Notes: a model not told the origin generated them from the sequence alone. A stretch of 64,000 nucleotides of DNA from an uncultured Oscillospiraceae bacterium (GCA_944385095.1 CALWVS010000010.1:1-64000); one strand, 5' to 3'; shown: positions 46,741-56,571, counted from the stretch's first letter. Translations and numbers: made by a program.

Positions 46741-47080
46741 ATGGAACCTATGAAAAAATTTTTGTCATCCCTCTATCTAGGGGACCGATTTTGTGAAAAA
46801 GTCACATTGGAAAACCATAAAATTTCATTTCAAATGAATTGCATTTCCAGATTAAAGGAGGGCACAAAAAAGTGGAATTATCATTGCAAACAAGATATAG
46901 AACATGGATGCCTTGTTTTTGATGGAGTTGTAGGCTTTTCTTTTAAATGGAATCTACACCTTTGTTGTATATGGCTGCAATGTGTCTGATGATGCAACCT
47001 CAACCGACATACAACTACACATAAAAGCAAAAGAATTTTATTTTTTTGATCCAAAAAACGATGAGATGATTACAAAATAG
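46741..47080 (+). pseudogene. Small immunity-like protein (DUF6258-type), frameshifted
   Basis: The first frame encodes KKFLSSLYLGDRFCEKVTLE and SRLKEGTKKWNYHCKQDIEHG, then LVFDGVVGF, a pattern I associate with DUF6258 proteins. Near 46925-46945, in a T-rich stretch, the coding frame shifts. The downstream frame reads NGIYTFVVYGCNVSDDATS and continues to FFDPKNDEMITK before TAG at 47080. Joined, the two halves make a ~112-residue protein. As it stands, translation of the first frame runs to an out-of-frame stop at 46989. The family name is from memory and moderate at best. Confidence 0.6.
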
Positions 47081-47139
47081 GGAACCACAAAGGTCTCCTT
47101 CCCTGTTATATCACTTTGCATAGGGTGTGTGAGCAATCA

Positions 47140-47670
47140 ATGGCTGCAAAATTTGAAGTTTATATGATCAGTGAAGCATATTTTGATATCAGACAATGTA
47201 ACACACTTTTTTCTCGAATTGGTGAGACTGTATTTTCTCAAGATTGTGTGATATGGGATAGCTGGTTGCCAGAAAAAGAGGAAATGGTAAAGATACAGGA
47301 TGGCATATCATTAAAAAAACGCCTCTTAAATGGAAACATCATTCACTTTCAAGGAACCATAGGTTCTTTCCCAGTGGGTGCAATGCAATACTTTGGGCAT
47401 GGGCAATTCCATACACAACAATGGATTGATACAGCCAATCTTCCAGAATTAGATACTGACTCATCCAATGAATTTTGTACTTCTTTTTGTCAATCCGTGG
47501 CAGAGAGGCTTATGGAGTTATCGCAACAAGTAAATATCAAATTTTTTGCAATGGGTACAGAAATGGTTTTGTATGATTCAGAGCAATTAGAAGAAATCCT
47601 CCATAAAAGCTATCACATCCTATATTATGGAATGAAACAAAATAACCACTTTCTGACCTGTTACAGATAA
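47140..47670 (+). CDS. Hypothetical protein (~176 aa)
   Basis: Not recognised. The frame is open from 47116, but the ATG at 47140 begins a more regular sequence (MAAKFEVYMISEAYFD). The ribosome-binding sequence is weak for either. The protein is soluble with a beta-rich N-terminal half and helices at the end. Just downstream (47696-47760) a short open stretch reads PEKKIVVISDSQDSVLQIYNE without a start, perhaps a remnant of another gene. Confidence 0.5.
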   Translation: MAAKFEVYMISEAYFDIRQCNTLFSRIGETVFSQDCVIWDSWLPEKEEMVKIQDGISLKKRLLNGNIIHFQGTIGSFPVGAMQYFGHGQFHTQQWIDTANLPELDTDSSNEFCTSFCQSVAERLMELSQQVNIKFFAMGTEMVLYDSEQLEEILHKSYHILYYGMKQNNHFLTCYR

Positions 47671-47761
47671 CCTTCAAAAATACCTTAAATCAATCAAATC
47701 CCTGAAAAGAAAATTGTAGTGATTAGTGATAGTCAGGACAGCGTATTACAAATATATAATG

Positions 47762-47809
47762 AAATCCCAACAGAAGGGGAATGGAATCTATCCTTCTGTT
47801 GGGATTTTT
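47762..47809 (+). terminator. Terminator after the 47-kb hypothetical genes
   Basis: Perfect 16-bp stem (AAATCCCAACAGAAGG arms) with a 14-base loop followed by T5. It converges with the SLH gene on the other strand. Confidence 0.9.
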
Positions 47810-47865
47810 CGTTTTTTACATAACCTGTGTTCGGCAAAAACTTTGTAGCTTCTGACTGTCCAATA

Positions 47866-49248
47866 TCAGGTATTTTTCAAGAATTGCCGCAAGATAGTAG
47901 CCACTTGCGCTCTTGTTGCCACACCTTGTGGTTCCAGTGTTTGATTGCCTACACCAGACAAAAGCCCTTGTTCCACAGCCCAGCTCACAGGGACAGTGGC
48001 ATAGCTGGAGATGTTTCCAGCATCTGCAAATGTTGCAAGGGCAGCTTTTGCATCTTCGTCCACCTGAGCATTGGCATAGCTGTATAGAATGGTTGCCATC
48101 TGCTCCCGTGTGATAGGCTGATTGGGTGCAAATGATGTCTCACTGACACCACTGACAACTCCAGCTTCTTTTGCCCAAGCAACAGCAGCACTGTACCAGG
48201 CATCGGCTGGCACATCAGCAAAGCCACTGTCCCCATTGCTGGTTTCTCCAGACAAACGATACAGCACTGTCACCAGCATTGCACGGCTCATTTCTACATT
48301 AGGACCAAACTCTGTCTCACTCAGTCCTGCAAACAATCCACGTGCAACAACAAAATCCACTGCTTCTGCAAACCAGTCGGTGGGCTGTACATCTGTGAAT
48401 GTCAGGTTAGCCTCCTCCACCTTTTCAAAGGTCACTACAACCTTATCTTTGGCGGTGAGCCCCGTCAGCTTTGTTGTAATTGCCACTTCTTTCCCATTGA
48501 CTAGGATTTTTGCAATGCGATAACCTGCATCAGGAGTAATGGTAACACTGCCATCACTGGCAGCCTGAACTTTGCCACCAACTCCATCTGTGGATACAGT
48601 TGGGGTACGATTTGTAGACCCACCTGTCCCTCCAGTAGAGCTACCTCCTGTGGAAGAATCGTCTCCTGTGGAACCATTACCTGTAGAACCACCACCCGTG
48701 GAGTCACCACCTGTAGAACCGTCTCCTGTGGAGCCGTCATCTGTGGAACCACTACCTGTAGAATCGCCTCCTGTGGAGTCATCACCTGTAGAACCGTCCC
48801 CTGTGGAACTATCGTCATCTCCACCATAGCTCACTGTAATCCCAATCTCTGGATAGGTATAACGATTCAGAAATTGGTCTAACACAACTGTGTGCCCAAC
48901 ACCAGTAATTTCTGTCTTTTCATCTACCAACAATGTCCCAATATTCAACATCCCATTGGAACCAGTCAGTGGGGTACGTGAAGCCACATACAGTGTAACT
49001 GTTTTTTCTACACTATCAATGGTAACCGCATAGCTATCAGCATAGCTTTGGAACTGCACCCCCTGCATATTCAGCAGTGGCAAAGTAATTTCTGCGGCAT
49101 AACGGTCAGTACCCATATCTTGTAATTGTACAGCCGCAGCCGTTCCTGCCTGATCAAAAGACAGGTCAATCCCCGCTGCCAGTGTTTGCACTGGCAGCAG
49201 GGTGCACAACATCAGTGTGCCAATTCCTTGTTTCATCCAACGCCTCAT
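47866..49248 (-). CDS. Cell-surface protein with three C-terminal SLH domains and an STG-repeat linker
   Basis: The 460-residue protein has a signal peptide (to about VQTLAAG). A ~110-residue beta-rich domain follows (EITLPLLNMQGVQFQSYADS, GMLNIGTLLVDE) with a cohesin-like feel. Then come a ~65-residue Ser-Thr-Gly-Asp repeat linker and a ~70-residue bacterial-repeat domain (ITPDAGYRIAKILVNGKEV). Three SLH domains follow from ~285 (FTDVQPTDWFAEAVDFVVAR). It is surface-anchored through the SLH domains. It follows the dockerin-bearing M60 peptidase gene by 29 bases and may be its anchor; that is inference. Confidence 0.85.
   Translation of the reverse strand: MRRWMKQGIGTLMLCTLLPVQTLAAGIDLSFDQAGTAAAVQLQDMGTDRYAAEITLPLLNMQGVQFQSYADSYAVTIDSVEKTVTLYVASRTPLTGSNGMLNIGTLLVDEKTEITGVGHTVVLDQFLNRYTYPEIGITVSYGGDDDSSTGDGSTGDDSTGGDSTGSGSTDDGSTGDGSTGGDSTGGGSTGNGSTGDDSSTGGSSTGGTGGSTNRTPTVSTDGVGGKVQAASDGSVTITPDAGYRIAKILVNGKEVAITTKLTGLTAKDKVVVTFEKVEEANLTFTDVQPTDWFAEAVDFVVARGLFAGLSETEFGPNVEMSRAMLVTVLYRLSGETSNGDSGFADVPADAWYSAAVAWAKEAGVVSGVSETSFAPNQPITREQMATILYSYANAQVDEDAKAALATFADAGNISSYATVPVSWAVEQGLLSGVGNQTLEPQGVATRAQVATILRQFLKNT
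48640..48825 (-). repeat. Coding minisatellite: degenerate 15-base repeat (GDGST/GGDST linker)
   Basis: The pattern (T/A)CxCCTGTRGARCC recurs every 15 bases about a dozen times in the SLH gene and encodes a five-residue G-D/G-x-S-T unit. Units differ at several positions. Copy number may vary between strains. Confidence 0.75.
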
Positions 49249-49277
49249 TGCGTTCTTCCTTTCTAATCTTGGGTCTC

Positions 49278-52200
49278 TTATGATTTTAAGATAATCTCAG
49301 GCATACTGTCATAACGAGGTACGCTGATGAACAGGGTGTCACTGGTCATACGGGGATTACTTCCTTCGCTATCCACAGCACGCCACATTTGAGCCTGCAA
49401 GGCAATCATGACCAGATTTCCAGCAGCATGATTTTCTCCATGGTCCTCATTCACCTGTTTGAAGCTCTCCTGATTCTCTGGGATAAACACAAAGAAACCG
49501 TCACTAATGGTACTGACTGCACCGTCTTTTGGAATCTCTGCAAAGAGCAATGTCTCACCAGACAGGGTCTGCTCTGTTACCACTGGTGCCTCACTGGAAC
49601 CTGGCTTCATGGACTGCATCTTTGCTTTCACACGAATGCTGTTGTAAATTGGATCTCCTCGATAGCTGCCAGTGATGATGATGGTTCCAGCAGAAATTGT
49701 TTCTGTTGTTGTTTTACCTTCTTCATCCATAACAGTATAACTGTAATCCGCTCCCAGTATGCCAATCGATGCACCCTCTGTAAATGCAATGTTGTCACCT
49801 GGATAGCTTAGCAACTGAATATTGGATGTAGACACATCAGCAGGCATGCCAGAAATCACAATACTGACAGCATCATAAATCCAGATACGGGTATCTGTGG
49901 CATCTGTACCCGGCTTATTCCAATAAGTCAGGAAGGAAGCTTCACTTTGACTGTTAGAGAAACGATCACTTTTTGCAACCACACTTCGTCCATCTGCTGT
50001 GGTAATGGTAACGGTATAATCGCCACTGGTAGGAATGGAATCTCCAACGATTTTCAATCCACTGGTGGTCAATACTCCACCATCCTTAGCTGTAATCTGG
50101 ATATTTTTTGTATTTGTATCCTGATTTAGCCCATATTCACTGATATCATACAGAGTTGCATCGAGGGTTACATCATAGGAAATTCGTACCTGCTCAGCCT
50201 GTGCTGTGGCAACCTCATAACCCAGCTTGTCAATGACACGAACAGAATAGGTAAATGACATATGGTTGGCTGCACCCACTGTATCCACATAGGTCTGAGT
50301 GTTTTCCCCATTGCCCATCAAAAATCCTACTGGTGTACCATTGCGCAAAATCTCATAACCCTGAACTCGGCTGGCATCACCAGACACTGTGACGGTCAAT
50401 TTTACCTGTTTCTCGTTCTCCACCACAGCAGTGAGATTGGCAGTCAATTCTGCTTTATTCTCACCATTGAGACGGTCACGGCGGGACTGGTCGTTAAGAT
50501 ACCAAATATTGCGGGGTTCATTCTCATATTCAGCTAGAGTCTCTTTTGTTTTAACACTCAACTCCATGCCCCAACGAGTGAAGAATTCAGTCAGATTCTT
50601 GCCGGTCACTTCGGCAGCAATCAAGGCAATCTGATCATCTTTACTGGGTGCATCACTGTGCACTCCAGCCTTCCACTTGCTAAAGAAAGCATTGTAGAAG
50701 TCCAATGCACCACTACCATCAAATGGACTGCCTGCCTCATCATAGGTCAGATGCAACTGCCAATACATTCCCAACTGGGTAAATACATCGCCAGCCTGAC
50801 CGGGCTTTCTTAGGGCAACCTTATCAAAGATAGTCTGATACATACCCTCTAAACGGGATTGACCAACCATGTCACCTGTATCTGCTGTCTGGGCTACCAG
50901 AGAATAGATATTGTTGGTGATTTCTGCATAGCCAATCTTGTCCATGTTATGGCCAATCTCATGTGCAATACCCCAGCCATAGAGACCATTGAGATCGTCT
51001 CCATCAATTCCACTACCGCTGCCTGTCATTTCTACTGGATAGCCTGTGACCATAGCACGGGTTTCATTGTAGTCAATCCCTATATAGCTTCCAGCTGCAA
51101 ACATAAATGCACCAGAGAACATGCGAGAGAATCGGATATTTTGTCTGGTTTGCATGGGGTACTGGTAGGAAGCAAAGTCCGCATCTGCCTGAATAATACC
51201 CTGTGTTTTATTAACTAGGAACAACAGCTGCTCCCATGCACAAATGGCATTATAAAGTTTGGATGTGGCATCCTCCACTGATACTGTAGTACCACCTAAA
51301 CCGGACAGTACCTGATCAGCTGGTAAGGACAACAATACACTGGGAGTTGCAATCTCGGTCACATTGCGGATATTTGTTTTGCGACTGCTGTCATTGGGGA
51401 AAGACAGCCCTGCCACATAGGTCTGCAACTCTTGTACATAATCACGAATCAGGGTTTTACGTTCGTCCTCACTTTTACCATACCACTGGGTTGGGTCAAT
51501 GTTTAACATTGGGATTTCCGTTACTACAGTTTTCTGTTCAGATGTATCACGGATTTGTAGTTTCAGCGCATTTGCATTGCTGCCACTGTACTCAATGTAG
51601 AGGGAACCACCACGTTCACCACTGCCGGAATTTCCAATTTCGGTGAGGTAAATACGGTTGCGTCCATTGTGGAGTGTGTAACTCTGTCTTGTATTTCCAG
51701 TCTCAGAATACTGCTGCCACTGTACTAATGTAGCTGTTTCCCCATCGCCCAGACCTTCAACATAAATGGAAATTGCCTGGTTGGACAGGGCAGAAATACC
51801 CAAAGGTTGCAATGCAGAAGCAGTTTGCCCATACTTCTGGTCTGCCGCTCCACTGCGGGATGCAAAACCAGCCCGGACCATCAGTTCCTCCCCATTGAGC
51901 AGTTGCTGTGCATTGTCCAGCTCATCCAACAGAACCGCCCGATCCACATAGTAGGCATCTACATCACTGGCTTTCTCATACAGTGCATCAATGGTAGCCT
52001 GATCCACACCGGCTGCCAACGCTGTGTGGCTGTCATTTGCAAACATTGCCTCAATAGAATCAGCCAACCCATCATACTCATAGAATGCCACTTCTGTCAA
52101 ATTCATATTGCCTGCACCATCCCACTGACTGGGCTCCACTGTTAAAGAAGTGACCGTTGAACGAGGGAATTTAACAATAAAGTAAGAGTTGTCATCTACC

Positions 52201-54254
52201 TTTTCAAAAGATACTTGCCCTTCTGGTATTGCTACACCATTGATAGAGATGTTGAATTTTTTAAAATAGTCACGATATCTATTTCCACTGTTATTTTGAG
52301 TATCCAGCCCTAAATTTGGCACATAAATAAAATAGTCCATCTCATAGGCTTTATCAAAATGAAATGTAAACTGTTTAGGATCCCACCATCTGGAAGCAAC
52401 CCATCCAGTGTGGTAATCTCCATCATAGACTGCACTGGGCAACTGACCTACACTCACCTTTGTATCTGTGTTGTTTGTGGGATAAGTTGCAGATACAATA
52501 ACGCTGTTATCCAATCGGTTCACTGTGGGCAGGTCTGGAGCTTCTATATCCTCCCGTTCTGGTGTTCCTTCTGCTGTGAGAGAAACAGGTCCATTTCCTC
52601 TGATGTTGACACCAAATACCTGTACTTCATAGGTAACGCCATTCTCCAAACCAGAAATGTAGGTTGAATTTTGGAACTCCCCATCCAACACCACAAATTC
52701 ACTCTGTCCCTTGACCCGGTACTGAACTTTGCTGTATTGGGTATCTTTTCCGGGCTTCCATGTCACCTGTAACATGGTATCTTTGGGTGTAACTGTTACA
52801 TTATCCGGTTTATCTGGTACACTTGCAGGCTGTGGTGTGGCACTGACAACATCAGACTTTCCACCTTCCCACTTTTGGTCGCTGGCAGTAGAAATAGGGG
52901 CTACAGCAAAATAATAAGTTGTGAGATTTTTTAGATTTTTGATTGTGCAGGAAGTGCGGTCTGTCTCCACAGTGCTGGTCATTTGATTCTGGCTTGTACC
53001 ATAGTAGACCTTATATCCAGTGATATTGGGGAACACATCCCAAGACAATGTGACCTCTTCCGCTCCAGCCTGTGCTTTTACATTTTGTACCTTTGTGTTC
53101 TCCTGTACTGGATTCTCAGGTAAAATATCTTTCAGGAACTTAATCTGTTCCACCACAATTTCCTGATTGTCCACTACTTCCACTCGAATGGTAATCTTCT
53201 TTACTGGAACCCGTGCACCCAGAGAAATGGTCACAACTTTGCGTCCATCATCTCTGGTCTGTATGGCATACACACCATCTGGTGTGCTTTCATCAAACAG
53301 TACCTCAAATGTATTTCCATCTACGGTAGTTACTTCCACAACACCTTTTTCCAATGGGGCTGCTGTGGAACTGACAATCTCTACCTGTTCCAGCTCCACA
53401 CCCTCATTGGCAGTCAAAGGAATGGGCAGTGCAATCTGGCTCTCATTCTCCTTGGCAGCCAGTCGCACTGTTTCGCTATTGTCTGTAAACAGGGATGCAA
53501 TATTACCACTTTTAATGGTTCCCTCCAGCTCCTGTTCTGCACTGGCAATATCCACTACTTTAGACAAAATGGCTGAGGTCTGATAGACCTGTGCCTCCCC
53601 TGTGGCACCGGATGCCATAGTGATCATTGCCAAATCAGTGATATCTACCGCTCCATCTCCATTAAGGTCAGCTAAGCTATTCTCCGTATCCAGATACTGT
53701 TTCAATACCTCAATGTCAGCCTCATTCACTCTGTCATCGCCGTTCAAGTCACCTTGTGTAAAGGTGCCGTCACCAGTACCCAGAATCATCCCCTGAGAAT
53801 AGTTTGACAAGGTCAATACTTCACTGCGATAGGATTGAAACCCAGTACCTGTCAATTCAAGGTAGTATTGGTTTTCGTTGGCTTCCGCAGACAGTCCAGT
53901 AAATTGGACATCTACTGAAGTAACCATAGTTTCATTGGTTTTCCATGTAACAGTTCCAGTGGCTGCGCTGCCATCTGTAAATGTCAAGGTTCCCTCTTGC
54001 AAAGAACCAGAAGCAATCTTCTGATTGCCGCGGTACAGATCGACAGCAATGTCACTGTCTTTCAGTTTATCTATGGAGATGGGATAATCCATTCGGATCA
54101 TCGCCTGAATATCTCCCGTTGCTTTGGTTGTCCTGGTAGAAACCAGTTCCACACTGGTGTAATCGGTTGCCACTGCCTGGGGGATACCACCCAACAGACC
54201 CATGCCTATTGCAGCTGCAAGAACACCAGACAGGGCTCTTTGATGCCATCTCAT
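49278..54254 (-). CDS. Large secreted M60-like (enhancin) metallopeptidase with dockerin, FN3 and CBM32-like domains
   Basis: The ~1658-residue protein has a signal peptide (RALSGVLAAAIGMGLLGG) and a beta-rich domain. A type I dockerin lies near 165-215 (GDLNGDDRVNEADIEVLKQY and ADLNGDGAVDITDLAMIT). Two FN3 domains follow (~390-570), then an F5/8-type sugar-binding region (~580-740). The catalytic motif AHEIGHNMDKIGYAEI lies near 1097 and fits HExxH-x8-E of the M60 family, whose gut members cut mucin-type glycoproteins. A TTG gives 9 more residues, but the ATG at 54254 follows AAAGGAAATAAG. Putatively tethered through a cohesin partner. Confidence 0.9.
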   Translation of the reverse strand: MRWHQRALSGVLAAAIGMGLLGGIPQAVATDYTSVELVSTRTTKATGDIQAMIRMDYPISIDKLKDSDIAVDLYRGNQKIASGSLQEGTLTFTDGSAATGTVTWKTNETMVTSVDVQFTGLSAEANENQYYLELTGTGFQSYRSEVLTLSNYSQGMILGTGDGTFTQGDLNGDDRVNEADIEVLKQYLDTENSLADLNGDGAVDITDLAMITMASGATGEAQVYQTSAILSKVVDIASAEQELEGTIKSGNIASLFTDNSETVRLAAKENESQIALPIPLTANEGVELEQVEIVSSTAAPLEKGVVEVTTVDGNTFEVLFDESTPDGVYAIQTRDDGRKVVTISLGARVPVKKITIRVEVVDNQEIVVEQIKFLKDILPENPVQENTKVQNVKAQAGAEEVTLSWDVFPNITGYKVYYGTSQNQMTSTVETDRTSCTIKNLKNLTTYYFAVAPISTASDQKWEGGKSDVVSATPQPASVPDKPDNVTVTPKDTMLQVTWKPGKDTQYSKVQYRVKGQSEFVVLDGEFQNSTYISGLENGVTYEVQVFGVNIRGNGPVSLTAEGTPEREDIEAPDLPTVNRLDNSVIVSATYPTNNTDTKVSVGQLPSAVYDGDYHTGWVASRWWDPKQFTFHFDKAYEMDYFIYVPNLGLDTQNNSGNRYRDYFKKFNISINGVAIPEGQVSFEKVDDNSYFIVKFPRSTVTSLTVEPSQWDGAGNMNLTEVAFYEYDGLADSIEAMFANDSHTALAAGVDQATIDALYEKASDVDAYYVDRAVLLDELDNAQQLLNGEELMVRAGFASRSGAADQKYGQTASALQPLGISALSNQAISIYVEGLGDGETATLVQWQQYSETGNTRQSYTLHNGRNRIYLTEIGNSGSGERGGSLYIEYSGSNANALKLQIRDTSEQKTVVTEIPMLNIDPTQWYGKSEDERKTLIRDYVQELQTYVAGLSFPNDSSRKTNIRNVTEIATPSVLLSLPADQVLSGLGGTTVSVEDATSKLYNAICAWEQLLFLVNKTQGIIQADADFASYQYPMQTRQNIRFSRMFSGAFMFAAGSYIGIDYNETRAMVTGYPVEMTGSGSGIDGDDLNGLYGWGIAHEIGHNMDKIGYAEITNNIYSLVAQTADTGDMVGQSRLEGMYQTIFDKVALRKPGQAGDVFTQLGMYWQLHLTYDEAGSPFDGSGALDFYNAFFSKWKAGVHSDAPSKDDQIALIAAEVTGKNLTEFFTRWGMELSVKTKETLAEYENEPRNIWYLNDQSRRDRLNGENKAELTANLTAVVENEKQVKLTVTVSGDASRVQGYEILRNGTPVGFLMGNGENTQTYVDTVGAANHMSFTYSVRVIDKLGYEVATAQAEQVRISYDVTLDATLYDISEYGLNQDTNTKNIQITAKDGGVLTTSGLKIVGDSIPTSGDYTVTITTADGRSVVAKSDRFSNSQSEASFLTYWNKPGTDATDTRIWIYDAVSIVISGMPADVSTSNIQLLSYPGDNIAFTEGASIGILGADYSYTVMDEEGKTTTETISAGTIIITGSYRGDPIYNSIRVKAKMQSMKPGSSEAPVVTEQTLSGETLLFAEIPKDGAVSTISDGFFVFIPENQESFKQVNEDHGENHAAGNLVMIALQAQMWRAVDSEGSNPRMTSDTLFISVPRYDSMPEIILKS

Positions 54255-54619
54255 TTTCTTATTTCCTTTCTTTTGATTCAATCACTGTATTTCTTTGACA
54301 GCCCTACAGTATCTCTTATATTGTATCACAAGTGATCCCATTTTGTATCCCATAAACTGAAAATTTAGGGAAATTTGTGTATAAGTTAAAAAAGAAAAAT
54401 AATAACCATTTAAATTAAGCAGAACACACAAATATTTTACTACTAATTTGGTATGATTTTAAAATAAAAGGGATAAATTGTATTTTATATATTTTTTATC
54501 CATCTGTTTTTTCCATTTGGAAAGCTTCTCAACCATACATGGATTGTCAGCTTATAGCATAGCAAGGTATTCCATACTGTGGTAAAATGGGAATCAAGTT
54601 TTGTGGGAGGTACAAGAAA
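54255..54619. other. AT-rich divergent intergenic region with a 12-bp palindrome
   Basis: This 365-base gap separates the M60 gene and the LytTR regulator. ATCACAAGTGAT (54325-54336) is a perfect palindrome. It lies next to TACAAT/TATAAG-like -10 candidates for the M60 gene, and TTGTATC recurs 22 bases apart around it. A weak TTGTCA-18-TATTCC (54544-54573) may serve the regulator. No gene is seen. Confidence 0.45.
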
Positions 54620-55327
54620 ATGACCATTGCAATTTGTGAGGATGAAGTTTATTTTGCTACACACCTACACCATATGTTACAGCAATATCTTCAAGAGAAA
54701 AAATTACATGCTACCATTTTTATATATTCCAGTGGGGAAGCTCTTTTGTGCTTTGGTGTTACTCCAGACATTATTTTGATGGACATTAAACTTTCTGGCA
54801 AAAATGGAATGGACATCATTAAACAGCTTCGAGAGCTTGGATATTATGGGCAGGTCATCTTCATCATGGCATATTCCAACTATGTATTTCAGGCGTTTGA
54901 TGTAGATGCAGTCCAATATCTTGAAAAACCCCTTAATCAAGTTCAGTTTTATTCTGCTATGAACAAAGCCTATCAGCGGGCTGTTTCTGACAACGAAAAG
55001 ACCATTTTATTGACCAATCAATCCATTGTATCTAAAGTAAGAATCAGAGACATCATCTATTGTGAAGTGTTTGACCATCAAACAATAATTCACACCCTGA
55101 CCAATCAGTACCACTATTCTGGTCCCTTGGATGCTCTGGAACAAGAACTGGACCACCATTTTTTCCGCTGTCACAGAAGCTATCTTGTCAATCTTGACTA
55201 TGTTGTAAAAAAGGACTCCACTATGACTGTATTGGTTGGAGGAGACAAAGTTTTTATCTCACGCAGAAAACAACAAGAATTTATGGTGCGGCTTTTAGAG
55301 TCATGCAGAGGGGGAAATAGAACTTGA
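54620..55327 (+). CDS. LytTR family response regulator
   Basis: The 235-residue regulator has a receiver domain (IAICEDEVYFA with the acidic pair, phospho-acceptor in IILMDIKLSGKNG near 59, lysine in LEKPLN). The C-terminal LytTR DNA-binding domain reads RIRDIIYCEVFDHQTIIHT and FFRCHRSYLVNLDYV. The frame opens 11 codons earlier, but the ATG at 54620 has GGGAGG ahead. It overlaps the kinase gene by 4 bases. Its target is probably the 21-bp-spaced direct repeat at 56583-56613. Confidence 0.93.
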   Translation: MTIAICEDEVYFATHLHHMLQQYLQEKKLHATIFIYSSGEALLCFGVTPDIILMDIKLSGKNGMDIIKQLRELGYYGQVIFIMAYSNYVFQAFDVDAVQYLEKPLNQVQFYSAMNKAYQRAVSDNEKTILLTNQSIVSKVRIRDIIYCEVFDHQTIIHTLTNQYHYSGPLDALEQELDHHFFRCHRSYLVNLDYVVKKDSTMTVLVGGDKVFISRRKQQEFMVRLLESCRGGNRT

Positions 55328-56571
55328 CCGTTACTTTATATCTCTGGTGGATTCTGTCCAACGGAATTCTATCTTATCGTTCCATTGATTTCCTTCTCTC
55401 TGCAACCCAAACAAATTGCAGAAAGCACATTCCAATTCTGTTGACCATCTCCACAGTTTTTGTAAGTATTGTGACTCACTTCCAAATTTTCGGCTCCTTT
55501 TGGATGGAACTCCCATTTTGGATTCTCTATGCATTTATTTTTGTCAAAATACAATGGCACCGTTTACTCCTGCCCACTTCGATTTTATTTACATTACGTA
55601 CGTTTACAGAGGGCTTTACCGCTGTACTGACTGCGTATGTATGTGCAAATCTTCAGTTAGCTTCAGATGGAACATGGGCACAAATTTTCATTTCCTTGTC
55701 TTTTGATGTTCTATTCCTGTTTTTGTTACATTGGTTACAGAAACATTTTGTATTTGCACCGCAAAACCCAATCTCTCCCTATCCATATACTTTACTACTC
55801 CCCTCCTCCTTGATGGTGCTAGCCATTCGATACAGGTTACGGTTGGACAGCCCAAATTTTTCTCAGTATCTTCTCTCCCTTTCTATGGATGGCAGATTTA
55901 CTATATTGTCTTTTATGATTGGTGCAATCATTGTCTTTTTCATTTTGATTCAGGCATTTGAGAAAATCATCCAATTCACAGAACAGATTGCTGCACAACA
56001 ACTCTTTTTGGATGAGGCAAAAACATATAACGAACAATATGCTTCCTTTCGACATGATATCAAAAATCATCTGTTGGCTTTATCTGCACTGATACAAGAA
56101 ACAAACTATCAGGCAGCCCAACAATATGCAACAGATTTACAAGCCAGTTATACATCCCCCTCCATCCCCATTTCTACGGGAAATCTCATTTTAGATGTCC
56201 TTTTGAAAGAAAAATTGAACCATGCCAGAAGCTGTGAAATTGATATACATTGCAAAGTTCAAATTCCATCTAAATTTCGTGTAGAGGATATGGATTTGTG
56301 TATTCTCTTTTCCAATCTCCTTGACCATGCAATCACAGCATGTATGGAAGTGGAGTCACCCAATCGAGTTTTCCATCTTACAACAAAAGAACGGGCGAAC
56401 TTTCTTGTGATAGAATCCAGCAATTCTGTGGCAACCAGCCAACCCATTCAAAAAGGCATTGGTCTACAAAACATAGAAAAGGTTTCCAAAAAGTATCAGG
56501 GTATTATGAAAGTTGAAAATAGGGATGGAATGTTTCAGATTTGTGTACTCCTCTGTTCTCTGGAAAAATAG
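55324..56571 (+). CDS. GHKL (AgrC/ComD-like) sensor histidine kinase
   Basis: The 415-residue protein has six or so N-terminal helices (residues 1-215). The H-box is YASFRHDIKNHLLALSAL near 238-255 and the ATPase domain has DLCILFSNLLDHAITACMEV and KGIGLQNIEKV. This is the peptide-sensing kinase type paired with LytTR regulators. The start is TTG, overlapping the regulator stop. No AgrB/AgrD-like genes lie nearby, so the signal is unknown. Confidence 0.88.
   Translation: MTVTLYLWWILSNGILSYRSIDFLLSATQTNCRKHIPILLTISTVFVSIVTHFQIFGSFWMELPFWILYAFIFVKIQWHRLLLPTSILFTLRTFTEGFTAVLTAYVCANLQLASDGTWAQIFISLSFDVLFLFLLHWLQKHFVFAPQNPISPYPYTLLLPSSLMVLAIRYRLRLDSPNFSQYLLSLSMDGRFTILSFMIGAIIVFFILIQAFEKIIQFTEQIAAQQLFLDEAKTYNEQYASFRHDIKNHLLALSALIQETNYQAAQQYATDLQASYTSPSIPISTGNLILDVLLKEKLNHARSCEIDIHCKVQIPSKFRVEDMDLCILFSNLLDHAITACMEVESPNRVFHLTTKERANFLVIESSNSVATSQPIQKGIGLQNIEKVSKKYQGIMKVENRDGMFQICVLLCSLEK

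Noticed and set aside
47696-47820. Short frame reading PEKKIVVISDSQDSVLQIYNE as a gene
   Set aside because: No start codon or ribosome-binding site is present, and it runs into the terminator hairpin. At most a gene remnant.
48640-48825. CRISPR-like repeat array
   Set aside because: The repeats are 15-base, degenerate, contiguous and in frame within the SLH gene, with no spacers.
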